A stretch of 64,000 nt of DNA from Zobellella taiwanensis (GCF_003012795.1 NZ_PXYH01000006.1:62001-126000), one strand, 5' to 3'. Positions 36,241 through 45,348 are shown, numbered from the stretch's first letter. Notes: a model not told the origin generated them from the sequence alone. Translations and numbers: made by a program.

Positions 36241-36258
36241 AAGGGCGCGGAAAAATCA

Positions 36259-36288
36259 TTGACCCGTGCCGGCTCTGCTGATTATAAG
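36259..36288 (+). promoter_or_regulatory. Sigma70-like promoter of the hybrid kinase gene
   Basis: TTGACC (36259-36264) and TATAAG (36283-36288) are 18 bp apart, giving a start near 36295 and a leader of about 40 bases before the ATG at 36335. Confidence 0.5.
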
Positions 36289-36334
36289 GGGGCTCGCCGC
36301 CGATACCGGCTCCGTCGCCAACCACCGGATTGTT

Positions 36335-38953
36335 ATGCCCCACCTGCCCCTGCCCGACAATGAAGCCGAACGCCTCGCCCGCCTGCACCAGCTGCAGCTG
36401 CTCGATACCCCGCGGGAGGCGGCCTTCGATCAACTGACCGAACTGGCCGCCCGCCTGCTGGAGGTGCCCATGGCGCTGATTTCCCTGGTGGACAGCGAGC
36501 GCCAGTGGTTCAAGGCCGGCGTGGGGCTGGATTGGTGCGAAACCGCCCGCGACATCGCCTTCTGTGCCCATGCAGTGGCGGCCAACGAGATGCTGGTGGT
36601 GGAGGATACCCACAGGGATCCGCGTTTTGCCGACAACCCCCTGGTCCGGGGCGAGCCGGGCCTGCGTTTTTATGCGGGTGTGCCCCTGTGCCTGGAGCCC
36701 GGGGTGGCGCTCGGCACCCTCTGCCTGCTCGACACCCGGCCCCGGCGGCTGGACCCGGAGGGACGGCGCCAGTTGCGGATGCTGGGCCAGCAGGCGGAAG
36801 CCCTGCTCCGGCTGCACCTGCAGCACCGGCTGCTGAGCGATCAGAGTCAGCTCAGCGATCATCGCCTGGCCCGCTACCAGGCCATTATCAAGGGCGCCGC
36901 CGCCGGCATAGTGCGGATTGATGCGGCCGGCCTTATCCGGGAGGTGAACGATTTTGCCCTGGCGCTGCTCGGCTACCGGCGCGAAGAGCTGATTGGGCGC
37001 AACGTCAGTGTGCTGATGCCGGAGCGCTGGGCCCGCCACCACGACGATTATATCCGCCACTATATGACCGGTGGCGAGGCCAGGGTGATCGGCCGGGGGC
37101 GGCGGGTCGAGGCCCAGCACAAGGACGGCCATCCCATACCGGTGCACCTGGCGGTGGGTGAGGTGGCGGATCCCCAGCATCCCCAGCGGCGGGAGTTTAT
37201 CGGCATTCTGACCGATTTGAGCGAAATCCAGCAGGCCACCCGCCAGATGGAAAAACAGCAGCGGCTGCTGAGCGTGCTGCACAAGGGGCTGACCGACTAC
37301 CAGGCGCTGATGTCCGGCAACCGGCTGTGGGCGTTCCTGCAGCAGGCGCTGCGCGAGCTGACCGGCAGCGACTATTCGCTGATCGGCGAGGTGCTGCTGG
37401 TCGAGCAGCGGCCGGCGCTGAAAATCCATGCCATTACCGACCTGTCCTGGAGCGAGCAGTCGCGCCGGCTGATGCGCCAGCTGCAGGCGGGGGAAATGCT
37501 GCTGACCAATCCCGACAGCATGCTGGGCCGGGTCTTTGCCCGGGGCGAAACCGTGCTCAGCAACCGAATGGGCGAGGACCCGCGCCGGGGCGGCTTTCCG
37601 CCGGGCCATCCGCCGCTGCACAACTACCTGGGGGTGCCCATCCTCGACAACGGCCAGGTCATCGGCATGTATGCCATCGCCAACGGCGAAGCGGACTATG
37701 ATGAGAACCTGGTGGCCTGGCTCGAACCCTTTACCTCCACCTGCGCCCTGCTGATCAACCTTTACCGCCAGCTCAACGAGCGGGAGGAGTTCACCGAGCA
37801 ACTGCGCCAGGCCCGGGATCAGGCCGAGCGGGCCAGCCGCGCCAAGACCGAGTTTCTGTCCTCCATGAGCCATGAGCTGCGCACCCCGCTCAATGCCATC
37901 ATGGGCTTTGCCCAATTGTTGCTGAGCAACGGGCGCGCCCCTCTCAGCGAGCGCCAGCAACGCCAGGTGGACCAGATTTACAAAAGCGGCGCCCACCTGC
38001 TGGCGTTGATCAACGAGGTGCTGGATCTGGCGCGCATCGAGGCCGGGCGCATCAATATGTCCCTCGAGCCTATCCGCCTGGCCGAGGTGGCGGGGGAAGC
38101 CTGCGATATCCTGGCGCCCATGGCCGGCCAGGCCGGGATTGAACTGAGCCTCGAGCTGGACGGCACGGCAACGGTGCTGGCCGACTACACCCGGCTCAAG
38201 CAGGTGCTGATCAACCTGGTGTCCAACGCCATCAAGTACAACCGCCCCGGGGGCCGGGTGTGGCTGGGGGCCCGCCGCGAGGGCGAGTGGCTGCGGGTGG
38301 CGGTACGCGATACCGGCAAGGGCATCAATCCCCGCTACCTGGACCAACTGTTCCAGCCCTTCAACCGGCTGGGGGAGGAAAACGGCGCCATCGAGGGCAC
38401 CGGCGTGGGGCTGGCGCTGACCAAGAGCATAGTGGAGCAAATGCAGGGCCGCATCGGGGTGGATAACCTTCCCGGCGAGGGCTGCGAATTCTGGTTCTGC
38501 CTGCCCCTGGCGGCGCCGGTTCTGCCTGCCGCCGTGGCCGAAGCCCCGGCGGGCGGACGTCCTGCGCCGGGTCGCCGGCAACGGGTGCTCTATGTGGAGG
38601 ACAATCCCGCCAACCAGCGGCTGATGAAGGAACTGTTCGAGGATCTCGGCTCCTTTTGCCTGGAGTGCGTGCACTCGGCGGAGCTGGCCTTTGAAGTGGC
38701 CTGTGCCAGCCCGCCGGCGCTGATCCTGATGGACATCAACCTGCCCGGCATGGACGGGGTGGCGGCGGCGGGACTGCTGGGACGCCATCCCCTGACCCGG
38801 CGGGTGCCGCTGGTGGCCCTGTCGGCCAATGCCATGCCGGAGGACATCCGCCGGGCTCGCCAGGCCGGTTTTCGCGACTACCTGACCAAGCCCCTCGACA
38901 TTCCCCGGCTTCTGGCCCTGCTCGAGCAACTCGCCGGGGAGCCCGGCTCATGA
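36335..38953 (+). CDS. Hybrid sensor histidine kinase (GAF-PAS-GAF-HisKA-HATPase-REC)
   Basis: An 872-residue soluble kinase with no membrane segment. Order: GAF (residues ~20-160; AALISLVDSERQWFKA-type start), PAS (~185-310; IVRIDAAGLIREVNDFALALLG), a second GAF (~325-490), HisKA with FLSSMSHELRTPLNAIMG (~510), HATPase with NLVSNAIKYN, DTGKGI and GTGVGLALT, and a C-terminal receiver (ILMDINLPGMDGVAAA; Lys in YLTKPLD). I start it at 36335 (MPHLPLPDNEAERL), the usual beginning of this family; the longer frame upstream has no support. It overlaps the REC-EAL gene by 4 bp, so the pair probably forms a phosphorelay that ends in c-di-GMP breakdown. Confidence 0.9.
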   Translation: MPHLPLPDNEAERLARLHQLQLLDTPREAAFDQLTELAARLLEVPMALISLVDSERQWFKAGVGLDWCETARDIAFCAHAVAANEMLVVEDTHRDPRFADNPLVRGEPGLRFYAGVPLCLEPGVALGTLCLLDTRPRRLDPEGRRQLRMLGQQAEALLRLHLQHRLLSDQSQLSDHRLARYQAIIKGAAAGIVRIDAAGLIREVNDFALALLGYRREELIGRNVSVLMPERWARHHDDYIRHYMTGGEARVIGRGRRVEAQHKDGHPIPVHLAVGEVADPQHPQRREFIGILTDLSEIQQATRQMEKQQRLLSVLHKGLTDYQALMSGNRLWAFLQQALRELTGSDYSLIGEVLLVEQRPALKIHAITDLSWSEQSRRLMRQLQAGEMLLTNPDSMLGRVFARGETVLSNRMGEDPRRGGFPPGHPPLHNYLGVPILDNGQVIGMYAIANGEADYDENLVAWLEPFTSTCALLINLYRQLNEREEFTEQLRQARDQAERASRAKTEFLSSMSHELRTPLNAIMGFAQLLLSNGRAPLSERQQRQVDQIYKSGAHLLALINEVLDLARIEAGRINMSLEPIRLAEVAGEACDILAPMAGQAGIELSLELDGTATVLADYTRLKQVLINLVSNAIKYNRPGGRVWLGARREGEWLRVAVRDTGKGINPRYLDQLFQPFNRLGEENGAIEGTGVGLALTKSIVEQMQGRIGVDNLPGEGCEFWFCLPLAAPVLPAAVAEAPAGGRPAPGRRQRVLYVEDNPANQRLMKELFEDLGSFCLECVHSAELAFEVACASPPALILMDINLPGMDGVAAAGLLGRHPLTRRVPLVALSANAMPEDIRRARQAGFRDYLTKPLDIPRLLALLEQLAGEPGS

Positions 38954-40704
38954 CCCGGCTCGCCTATCCCGACGCCCGCATCCTGGTGCTGGACGACAAC
39001 CCGGTCAACGTGGAACTGCTGAGCTGTCTGCTGGAGGACAACGGCTACCGGCGGGTGGAGGGCGAAACGGATCCGCGCCGGCTGGCCCGGCGGCTGGCGC
39101 AGGACCGGCCCGACCTGCTGTTGCTGGACATCCGCATGCCCCACCTGGACGGCTTTGGCGTGCTGGCCCGGTTGCGGGAAGAATGGGCCGAGCTGGCGCC
39201 GCCGGTGATAGTGTTGACCGCCCAAACCGACAAGGATACCCGTTTCCGGGCGCTGAGCCTCGGGGCCCGCGACTTCCTGCCCAAGCCCTTCGACCAGTTC
39301 GAGGTGCTGCAGCGTATCCACAATGTGCTGGAGGTGCATTTCCTGCTGCAACAGCGCAGCAGCCGGGCCCGGCTGCTGGAAGATCTGGTGGAACAGCGCA
39401 CCGCCGAGCTGCACCGCTTGTCCCTGGCCGACCCGGTTACCGAGCGGCCGAACCGCCGGGCCCTGCTGGAAAGCCTGCAGCGGCGGCTGGGCGGACGGGA
39501 GCGGATCCTGGTGTATTTCATCGCGCTGGAAGGCATGGACGACATTGCCCGCCTGCACGGTTATGGGGTGGCCGATGCCCTGAACCGGGCCCTGGGCGAG
39601 CGCCTGGGCGGTTGCCTGGATCCGGCCGGCATCGAATTCGGGGTGTGGAGCAGCACCGAATGGCTGGTGCTGGAACCGGCCCCGGCCGACCCGGAGCGGC
39701 TGGCCAGGCGGGCGCGCGGCTTGATTGAACAGCTGACCCGGGCCTTCGAGATCGAGCACCTGCTGCTGCACCTGGCGGTACGGGTGGGGGTGAGCCACAG
39801 CGGTTTCGAACACGACTCCGCCGAGCGGCTGGTACGCCTGGCGTCCCTGGCCCTGCCGGCGGACAACAACCGCTGGCAGTTGTACCAGCCGGCCCTGGAG
39901 GAGCGGCTGCATGCCCTCAACCGCTACCGCCAGGCCCTGCGCCACGCCACCGACAACGACGAACTGTTCCTGGTGTACCAGCCCAAGGTGGACCTGAGTT
40001 GCGGTCGGATCACCGGTGCCGAGGCGCTGCTGCGCTGGGTCAATCCGGAGCTGGGCTTTATTTCGCCCGCCGATTTCATTCCCATCGCCGAGGCCAGCGG
40101 CGACATACTGCGGTTGGGAGACTGGGTGATCGACGCGGCCATCGGTCAGTTGGAGCTATGGCGAGACCAGCGGCTGGTGGCGCCGGATTTTCGGGTGGCG
40201 GTCAACGTGGCGACCCTGCAGCTGATGCAGCCGGGCTTTGCCGAGGCACTGATCCACCGTTTGCGGCGCAGCCGGCTGCCGCGCGGCGCGCTGGAAATCG
40301 AAGTGACCGAGTCGGGACTGATGCAGGACGTGGAGCTGGCCCTGAGCCAGCTGCGGCTGCTGGCGGCCGAGGGCATCGACATCGCCATCGACGACTTCGG
40401 CACCGGCTATTCCTCCCTCGCCTACCTCAAGTCGCTGCCGGTGTCGGTGCTCAAGATAGACAGGGCCTTCGTCAACGACCTGGACACCGATGCCCAGGGC
40501 CACCAGCTGGCCAAAACCGTGGTTCATCTGGCCCGCAACCTGGGCTGCACCACGGTGGCGGAAGGGGTGGAGCGTGCCGAGCACATCACCCTGCTCAAGG
40601 AAATGGGCTGCCTTATGGTGCAGGGCTACTGGTATTCGCCGCCGCTCCGGCCCGAGGCCTTTATCGACTACTACCTCCGGCACCAGGCCGGGCTGGCGGA
40701 CTGA
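38950..40704 (+). CDS. Response regulator with degenerate GGDEF and EAL phosphodiesterase domains
   Basis: A 584-residue protein. The receiver is at 1-125 (ILVLDDNPVNVELL, acceptor Asp in LLLLDIRMPHLDG, Lys in FLPKPFD). A short coiled linker follows, then a GGDEF-like domain in which the signature is SSTEW, so it cannot make c-di-GMP. The EAL domain has the catalytic set present: EALLRW, the VAVNVATLQL Asn, EIEVTESG, IDDFGTGYSSLAYL, KIDRAFV and AEGVER. It should hydrolyse c-di-GMP when phosphorylated, most likely by the adjacent hybrid kinase whose gene overlaps its start. Confidence 0.9.
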   Translation: MTRLAYPDARILVLDDNPVNVELLSCLLEDNGYRRVEGETDPRRLARRLAQDRPDLLLLDIRMPHLDGFGVLARLREEWAELAPPVIVLTAQTDKDTRFRALSLGARDFLPKPFDQFEVLQRIHNVLEVHFLLQQRSSRARLLEDLVEQRTAELHRLSLADPVTERPNRRALLESLQRRLGGRERILVYFIALEGMDDIARLHGYGVADALNRALGERLGGCLDPAGIEFGVWSSTEWLVLEPAPADPERLARRARGLIEQLTRAFEIEHLLLHLAVRVGVSHSGFEHDSAERLVRLASLALPADNNRWQLYQPALEERLHALNRYRQALRHATDNDELFLVYQPKVDLSCGRITGAEALLRWVNPELGFISPADFIPIAEASGDILRLGDWVIDAAIGQLELWRDQRLVAPDFRVAVNVATLQLMQPGFAEALIHRLRRSRLPRGALEIEVTESGLMQDVELALSQLRLLAAEGIDIAIDDFGTGYSSLAYLKSLPVSVLKIDRAFVNDLDTDAQGHQLAKTVVHLARNLGCTTVAEGVERAEHITLLKEMGCLMVQGYWYSPPLRPEAFIDYYLRHQAGLAD

Positions 40705-40778
40705 GCGCCGGGCACCGGCCGGGTGTTAAATATAGTTTACAATGAGAGGCCGATCCTGTTCTCCGCTCCCGGCCTGTG

Positions 40779-40917
40779 TTAACTAGCTGTTCCGAATAGT
40801 AGATCACTGTCGGCAGCGACCGGGTTCGACTAAGCAGATCCTCCGTGCCAGGGGGGGGCACGGAGGGTCTGCGTGCGGGTCCCGGTCGCTGTAGCACTAT
40901 TAGGATCAGTTATTTAA
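40779..40917. repeat. MITE-like element with TTAA ends (full copy)
   Basis: It fills most of the 323-bp gap between the REC-EAL gene and puuD. The left end TTAACTAGCTGTTCCGAATA and the complement of the right end TTAAATAACTGATCCTAATA match at 16 of 20 bases. The inside is a long stem: GCGACCGGG...AAGCAGATCCTCCGTGCC against GGCACGGAGGGTCTGC...CCCGGTCGC, nearly 35 bp. A shorter relative with the same ends lies at 62479-62566. No coding frame is inside. Otherwise I see only an AT-rich stretch upstream of puuD in this gap. Confidence 0.7.
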
Positions 40918-41027
40918 ACGGGCTGGCCTGGTATCGTATTCTTCACGGTTTTTACCTCGATATTTGACAAAAACAGCCAGGATGCGCTTAGCTGTTCAGA
41001 ATTTAGAGCATGCGTGAGGTGACCTGG

Positions 41028-41792
41028 ATGGTGCATATATCTAACAAGCCGGTGGTCGGCGTCATCATGTGTCGGCAGCAACTGGGGCCGCACCCGGCCA
41101 TGACGCTGCAGGAAAAATACCTCAGGGCGGTGCAGGACGCCGGCCTGCTGCCCTTTCCCCTGGCCCAGGGGCTGGCCGACGACGAGCCGGCCCTGGAGCA
41201 GGTCCTGGCCATGCTCGATGGCCTGCTGCTCACCGGCAGCTACAGCAACATCGAGCCCCATCACTACGGCGAAAGCGGGGAAGAGCCGCTCAACGATCCC
41301 GGGCGGGACCGCCTGAGCCTGCGGCTTATCGCCGCCGCGGGCGAGCGCCGCCTGCCCTTGTTCGGCATCTGTCGCGGTTTTCAGGAGATGGTGGTGGCCA
41401 GCGGCGGCACCCTGCACCGGCGCCTGCACGACATCGGCCTGTTCGACGCACACCGGGAAGACAAGCAGCAGCCCCTGGCGCGGCAGTACGCCCCGGCCCA
41501 CGACATCCTTCCCGAGGCGGGTGGCCTGCTGGCCCGGCTGGCCGGCCCCGGCCGCCGGCCGGTGAATTCCCTGCACATGCAGGGGGTGAAGGCGCTGGGC
41601 GCGGCGGCGCGGGCCGAGGCCCGGGCGCCGGACGGACTGATAGAAGCCATCAGCCTGATTGATCAGCCCTTCGCCCTGGGGGTGCAGTGGCATCCGGAGT
41701 GGCAGAGCCGGGACAATGCCCTGTCCCGCGCCCTGTTCGACGGTTTTGCCGAGGCCTGTCGCCGCTACCGGGCGGCCAGGACGGCGGCATGA
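41028..41792 (+). CDS. puuD: Gamma-glutamyl-gamma-aminobutyrate hydrolase
   Basis: A 254-residue class I glutamine-amidotransferase-like hydrolase that releases GABA and glutamate from gamma-Glu-GABA, the last step of the glutamylated putrescine route. The nucleophile Cys115 is in LFGICRGFQEM, with the His/Glu pair in GVQWHPEWQS. The family segment LLLTGSYSNIEPHHYG is present. I prefer the ATG at 41028 (GAGGTGA in front); an earlier ATG at 41010 is possible. It overlaps puuR by 4 bp. Confidence 0.93.
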   Translation: MVHISNKPVVGVIMCRQQLGPHPAMTLQEKYLRAVQDAGLLPFPLAQGLADDEPALEQVLAMLDGLLLTGSYSNIEPHHYGESGEEPLNDPGRDRLSLRLIAAAGERRLPLFGICRGFQEMVVASGGTLHRRLHDIGLFDAHREDKQQPLARQYAPAHDILPEAGGLLARLAGPGRRPVNSLHMQGVKALGAAARAEARAPDGLIEAISLIDQPFALGVQWHPEWQSRDNALSRALFDGFAEACRRYRAARTAA

Positions 41793-42358
41793 ACGAGGCG
41801 GATCGCCACGGCCAGGAGCTGCCGGGCCGCCGGCTGGCGGCCATTCGCCGGCGGCTGGGCCTGAGCCAGCGCAAGGTGGCGCAGCTGTCGGGGCTGACCC
41901 ACGGCGCCATCTGCACCATAGAGCGGGACAAGGTCAGCCCGGCGGTGAGCAGTCTGCAAAAGCTGCTCAAGGTGTACGGCATGTCGTTGTCGGAGTTTTT
42001 CGCCGAGCCCGCGCCCGCCCGCCGCAACAAGGTGGTGATCGAGCCCGGGGAGCTGATCGAAATCGGTGGCCGGGGCCTGTCCTTCAAGCTGGTGCACAAC
42101 GGCAACCGCGCGCGTGCCCTGGGCTTTTTGCTGGAAACCTATGCCCCCGGCGCCAGCACCGGCGGGCATCTCAAGCATCTGGGCGAGGAAGTGGGCACAG
42201 TGCTGGAAGGGGAGATAGAGCTGATCGTGGATGGCGAGGTCTACCGGCTCGGTGCCGGGCAGAGCTATGTGATCGACACCGGGCTGCCCCATACCTTTAC
42301 CAATGTATCGGATCGGGAATGCCGTATCGTCAGCGCGCATACCCCGGCCAACCTGTAA
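41789..42358 (+). CDS. puuR: Cupin-type XRE repressor PuuR
   Basis: A 189-residue regulator. The N-terminal XRE helix-turn-helix is at residues ~15-70 (LGLSQRKVAQLSGLTHGAICTIE). A C-terminal cupin at ~110-185 (HLGEEVGTVLEGEIELIVDG) senses the ligand. In E. coli PuuR represses the puu genes until putrescine is present. The start overlaps the puuD stop (ATGA); the open frame further upstream is only puuD in another frame. It lies in the middle of the operon it presumably controls. Confidence 0.92.
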   Translation: MNEADRHGQELPGRRLAAIRRRLGLSQRKVAQLSGLTHGAICTIERDKVSPAVSSLQKLLKVYGMSLSEFFAEPAPARRNKVVIEPGELIEIGGRGLSFKLVHNGNRARALGFLLETYAPGASTGGHLKHLGEEVGTVLEGEIELIVDGEVYRLGAGQSYVIDTGLPHTFTNVSDRECRIVSAHTPANL

Positions 42359-42376
42359 GGAAGGCGGAGAAGCATC

Positions 42377-43861
42377 ATGGATTACAAAGACAAGGCATAT
42401 TGGCAGGCAAGGGCGGCGGCACTGCCCATCGAGGCCCGGCTGTTCATCGGAGGCCAGTACCGGGACCCGGTGGCCGGCGAGCGGTTTGCGGTGATCAACC
42501 CGGCCGGCGACACCGCCCTGGCCGAGGCCGGCCGGGCCCGGGAGGCGGACGTGGACATGGCAGTGGCCGCGGCCCGGTCCAGCTTTGAATCCGGCGCCTG
42601 GTCCTGGGCGGCGCCGGCCGAGCGCAAGCGGGTGTTGCTGCGCCTGGCCGACTTGATGGAGGCCCACCGGGAAGAGCTGGCACTGCTGGAAACCCTGGAC
42701 ACCGGCAAGCCCATTCGCCACAGCCTGCGCGACGATATTCCCGGCGCCATCCGCGCCATCCGTTGGTATGCCGAAGCGGTGGACAAGGTGTATGGCGAAA
42801 TCGCCCCCACCGGCCCCGAGGCGCTGGCGCTGATCAGCCGGGAGCCCATCGGGGTGGTGGCGGCCATTGTGCCCTGGAACTTCCCGCTGTTGCTGGCCTG
42901 CTGGAAGCTGGGGCCGGCGCTGGCGGCGGGCAACTCGGTGATCCTCAAGCCGTCGGAAAAATCCCCCCTTACCGCCATCCGCCTCGCCGCCCTGGCCCGG
43001 GAGGCAGGCCTGCCCGACGGCGTGCTCAACGTCTTGCCCGGCTTCGGCCACGAGGCGGGCAAGGCCCTGGCCCTGCACCAGGACGTGGATTGCCTCACCT
43101 TCACCGGCTCCACCGGGGTGGGCCGGCTGCTGATGGAATACGCCGGCCGTTCCAACATGAAGCGGGTCTGGCTGGAGGCGGGCGGCAAGAGCGCCAACAT
43201 TGTGTTCGCCGACTGCCCGGATCTGGCCAAGGCGGCCCGGGCCTCCGCCGCCGGCATCTTCTACAACCAGGGCCAGGTGTGCATCGCCGGGACCCGGCTG
43301 CTGGTGGAGGCGGGCATCAAGGACGCCTTCCTGGCCGAGCTGAAAAAGGCCGCCGCCGCGTTCGAGCCCAAGGATCCCCTCGATCCCGAGTCCACCATGG
43401 GCACCCTGATCGACAGCGACCACCACGGCAGCGTCTGCCGCTATATTGCCGAGGGGCTGGAAGAAGGCGCCGTGCTCGGCCTGGACGGCCGGGATCTGGC
43501 GGGCAACTTTATGGGGCCGACGGTGCTGGAGCAGGTCAATCCGCACATGACGGTGGCCAGGGAGGAAATCTTCGGCCCTGTGCTGGCGGTGACCGCCTTC
43601 GACAGGGAGGAGGACGCGGTGCGCCTGGCCAACGACAGCAAGTACGGCCTGGGGGCCGGGGTCTGGACCTCGGACCTGGCCCGGGCCCACCGGCTGGCGC
43701 GCAAGCTCAGGGCCGGCTCGGTGTTTATCAACAACTACAACGACGGCGACATGACGGTGCCCTTCGGCGGCGTCAAGCAGAGCGGCAACGGCCGGGACAA
43801 GTCCCTGCACGCCCTGGAAAAATTCACCGAACTCAAGACCACCTGGCTGGCACTGGATTGA
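42377..43861 (+). CDS. puuC: Gamma-glutamyl-gamma-aminobutyraldehyde dehydrogenase
   Basis: A 494-residue NAD(P)+ aldehyde dehydrogenase. Visible are the nucleotide-fold Asn in VPWNFPLLLACWK, FTGSTGVGRLL, the catalytic Glu in WLEAGGKSANIVF and the catalytic Cys in NQGQVCIAGTRL (about residue 303). The C-terminus NDGDMTVPFGGVKQSGNGRD is typical of PuuC. It oxidises gamma-Glu-gamma-aminobutyraldehyde to gamma-Glu-GABA, which PuuD then splits. It lies 18 bp after puuR behind AAGGAAGGCGGAG. Its stop codon lies at the left edge of a repeat element. Confidence 0.93.
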   Translation: MDYKDKAYWQARAAALPIEARLFIGGQYRDPVAGERFAVINPAGDTALAEAGRAREADVDMAVAAARSSFESGAWSWAAPAERKRVLLRLADLMEAHREELALLETLDTGKPIRHSLRDDIPGAIRAIRWYAEAVDKVYGEIAPTGPEALALISREPIGVVAAIVPWNFPLLLACWKLGPALAAGNSVILKPSEKSPLTAIRLAALAREAGLPDGVLNVLPGFGHEAGKALALHQDVDCLTFTGSTGVGRLLMEYAGRSNMKRVWLEAGGKSANIVFADCPDLAKAARASAAGIFYNQGQVCIAGTRLLVEAGIKDAFLAELKKAAAAFEPKDPLDPESTMGTLIDSDHHGSVCRYIAEGLEEGAVLGLDGRDLAGNFMGPTVLEQVNPHMTVAREEIFGPVLAVTAFDREEDAVRLANDSKYGLGAGVWTSDLARAHRLARKLRAGSVFINNYNDGDMTVPFGGVKQSGNGRDKSLHALEKFTELKTTWLALD

Positions 43862-44073
43862 ATTGTCGCGCCCATCGACCGGGCACCGCACGCAGACACG
43901 CCGTGAACCCATCCCTGGGGGCTGTGCCGCGCTTCTGACCGCCAGGGATGGCGGGAATGCCGGAACGGCAGGAGCATTTTTCGGCCCTGGCGCGGAGGGT
44001 CTGCTTAGCGGCACCCGCTCGCGGCCTTGGGTGAACGGCCATGCAGAACAGCTATTCAAGGGAGAGGTTTTAA
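43858..44073. repeat. Repeat-filled gap between puuC and puuB (AAGCAGA family, inverted copy)
   Basis: The gap contains GCGCGGAGGGTCTGCTTAGC (43990-44009), the reverse complement of the GCTAAGCAGA-CCTCCGCG core seen at 40.8 and 62.5 kb, and a left partner ACCGGGCACCGCACGCAGAC. The left edge TTGAAT (43858-43863) and right edge TTTTAA (44068-44073) recall the TTAA ends of the better copies. A separate short stem, CCGCCA/TGGCGG, lies inside. This looks like a diverged copy that splits puuC from puuB. Confidence 0.45.
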
Positions 44074-45348
44074 ATGGAACACGTCAACAGTTACTACGCC
44101 GCCTCGGCCAACCGGCACGAGCCCTGGCCGCAACTGACCGGGGATATCCGCTGCGACGTTTGCGTGGTGGGCGGCGGCTACACCGGGCTGTCTACCGCCC
44201 TCTTCCTCACCGAGGCAGGCTTTGACGTGGTGCTGCTGGAGGCCGGCCGCATCGGCTTTGGCGCCAGCGGGCGCAACGGCGGCCAGATGGTCAACTCCTA
44301 CAGCCGGGATATCGACGTGATCGAGGCCCGCTACGGTCACGACACCGCCCGCATGCTGGGCAGCATGATGTTCGAGGGCGGCGACATCATCCGTGACCGC
44401 ATCGAGCAGTACGGCATTCGCTGCGACTACCGGCCCGGCGGCATCTTCGCCGCCCTCAACCGGCGCCAGCTGCACGAGCTGGAACACCAGAAGGCCAACT
44501 GGGAGCGTTATGGCCACCGGCAACTGGAGTGGCTGGACGAGCCGCGGATACGGGAAGAGGTCGGCTCCGGGCGTTACGTTGGCGGCCTGCTCGATCACTG
44601 GAGCGGCCATATCCATCCGCTCAACCTGGCCCTGGGCGAGGCCGAGGCCATCCGCCAGGGGGGCGGGCGCATTTTCGAGCAGTCGGCGGTGACCCATATC
44701 CAGTATGGGGATCCGGCGGTGGCGGTGACCGCCGGCGGACGGGTCAGTGCCCGTTTTATGGTGCTTGCCGGCAACGCCTACCTCGGCAACCTGGAGCCCA
44801 GGCTGTCGGCCCGGGCCATGCCCTGCGGCACCCAGATAGTGACCACAGAGCCCCTGGGCGAAGAGCGGGCGCGGGAGCTTATCCGCAGCCTGTACTGCGT
44901 GGAGGACTGCAACTACCTGCTCGATTATTACCGCATTACCGGCGACTTCCGGCTGCTGTACGGCGGCGGCGTGGTGTACGGCGCCCGGGATCCGGATGAC
45001 ATCGACCGCCTGGTGCTGCCCAAACTGCTGAAAACCTTCCCCGGGCTCGAGGGGGTGAAGATAGACTACCGCTGGACCGGCAACTTCCTGCTCACCCTGT
45101 CGCGCCTGCCCCAGTTCGGGCGGCTGGAGCCGAACGTCTACTATATGCATGGCTACAGCGGCCACGGGGTAACCTGTACCCACCTGGCGGGGCGGCTGCT
45201 GTCGGAGGTGCTCAAGGGCCAGGCCGAGCGCTTCGACGCCTTCGCCCGCCTGCCGCACCTGCCCTTCTTCGGCGGCCGCCGCTTCCAGGTGCCCTTTACC
45301 GCCATGGGTGCCGTCTACTACAGCCTGCGCGACAAGCTAGGGGTGTGA
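44074..45348 (+). CDS. puuB: Gamma-glutamylputrescine oxidoreductase (FAD)
   Basis: A 424-residue DAO-family flavoprotein. The N-terminal dinucleotide motif is CVVGGGYTGLSTALFLTEAG (residues ~30-50), followed by GRIGFGASGRNGGQMVNSYS, and the C-terminal FAD contact is MHGYSGHGVTCTHLAG. It oxidises gamma-glutamylputrescine to the aldehyde that PuuC takes, producing ammonia and H2O2. A GGGAGAGG site precedes the ATG. The partner enzymes PuuA (ligase) and PuuP (importer) are not in this window. Confidence 0.92.
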   Translation: MEHVNSYYAASANRHEPWPQLTGDIRCDVCVVGGGYTGLSTALFLTEAGFDVVLLEAGRIGFGASGRNGGQMVNSYSRDIDVIEARYGHDTARMLGSMMFEGGDIIRDRIEQYGIRCDYRPGGIFAALNRRQLHELEHQKANWERYGHRQLEWLDEPRIREEVGSGRYVGGLLDHWSGHIHPLNLALGEAEAIRQGGGRIFEQSAVTHIQYGDPAVAVTAGGRVSARFMVLAGNAYLGNLEPRLSARAMPCGTQIVTTEPLGEERARELIRSLYCVEDCNYLLDYYRITGDFRLLYGGGVVYGARDPDDIDRLVLPKLLKTFPGLEGVKIDYRWTGNFLLTLSRLPQFGRLEPNVYYMHGYSGHGVTCTHLAGRLLSEVLKGQAERFDAFARLPHLPFFGGRRFQVPFTAMGAVYYSLRDKLGV

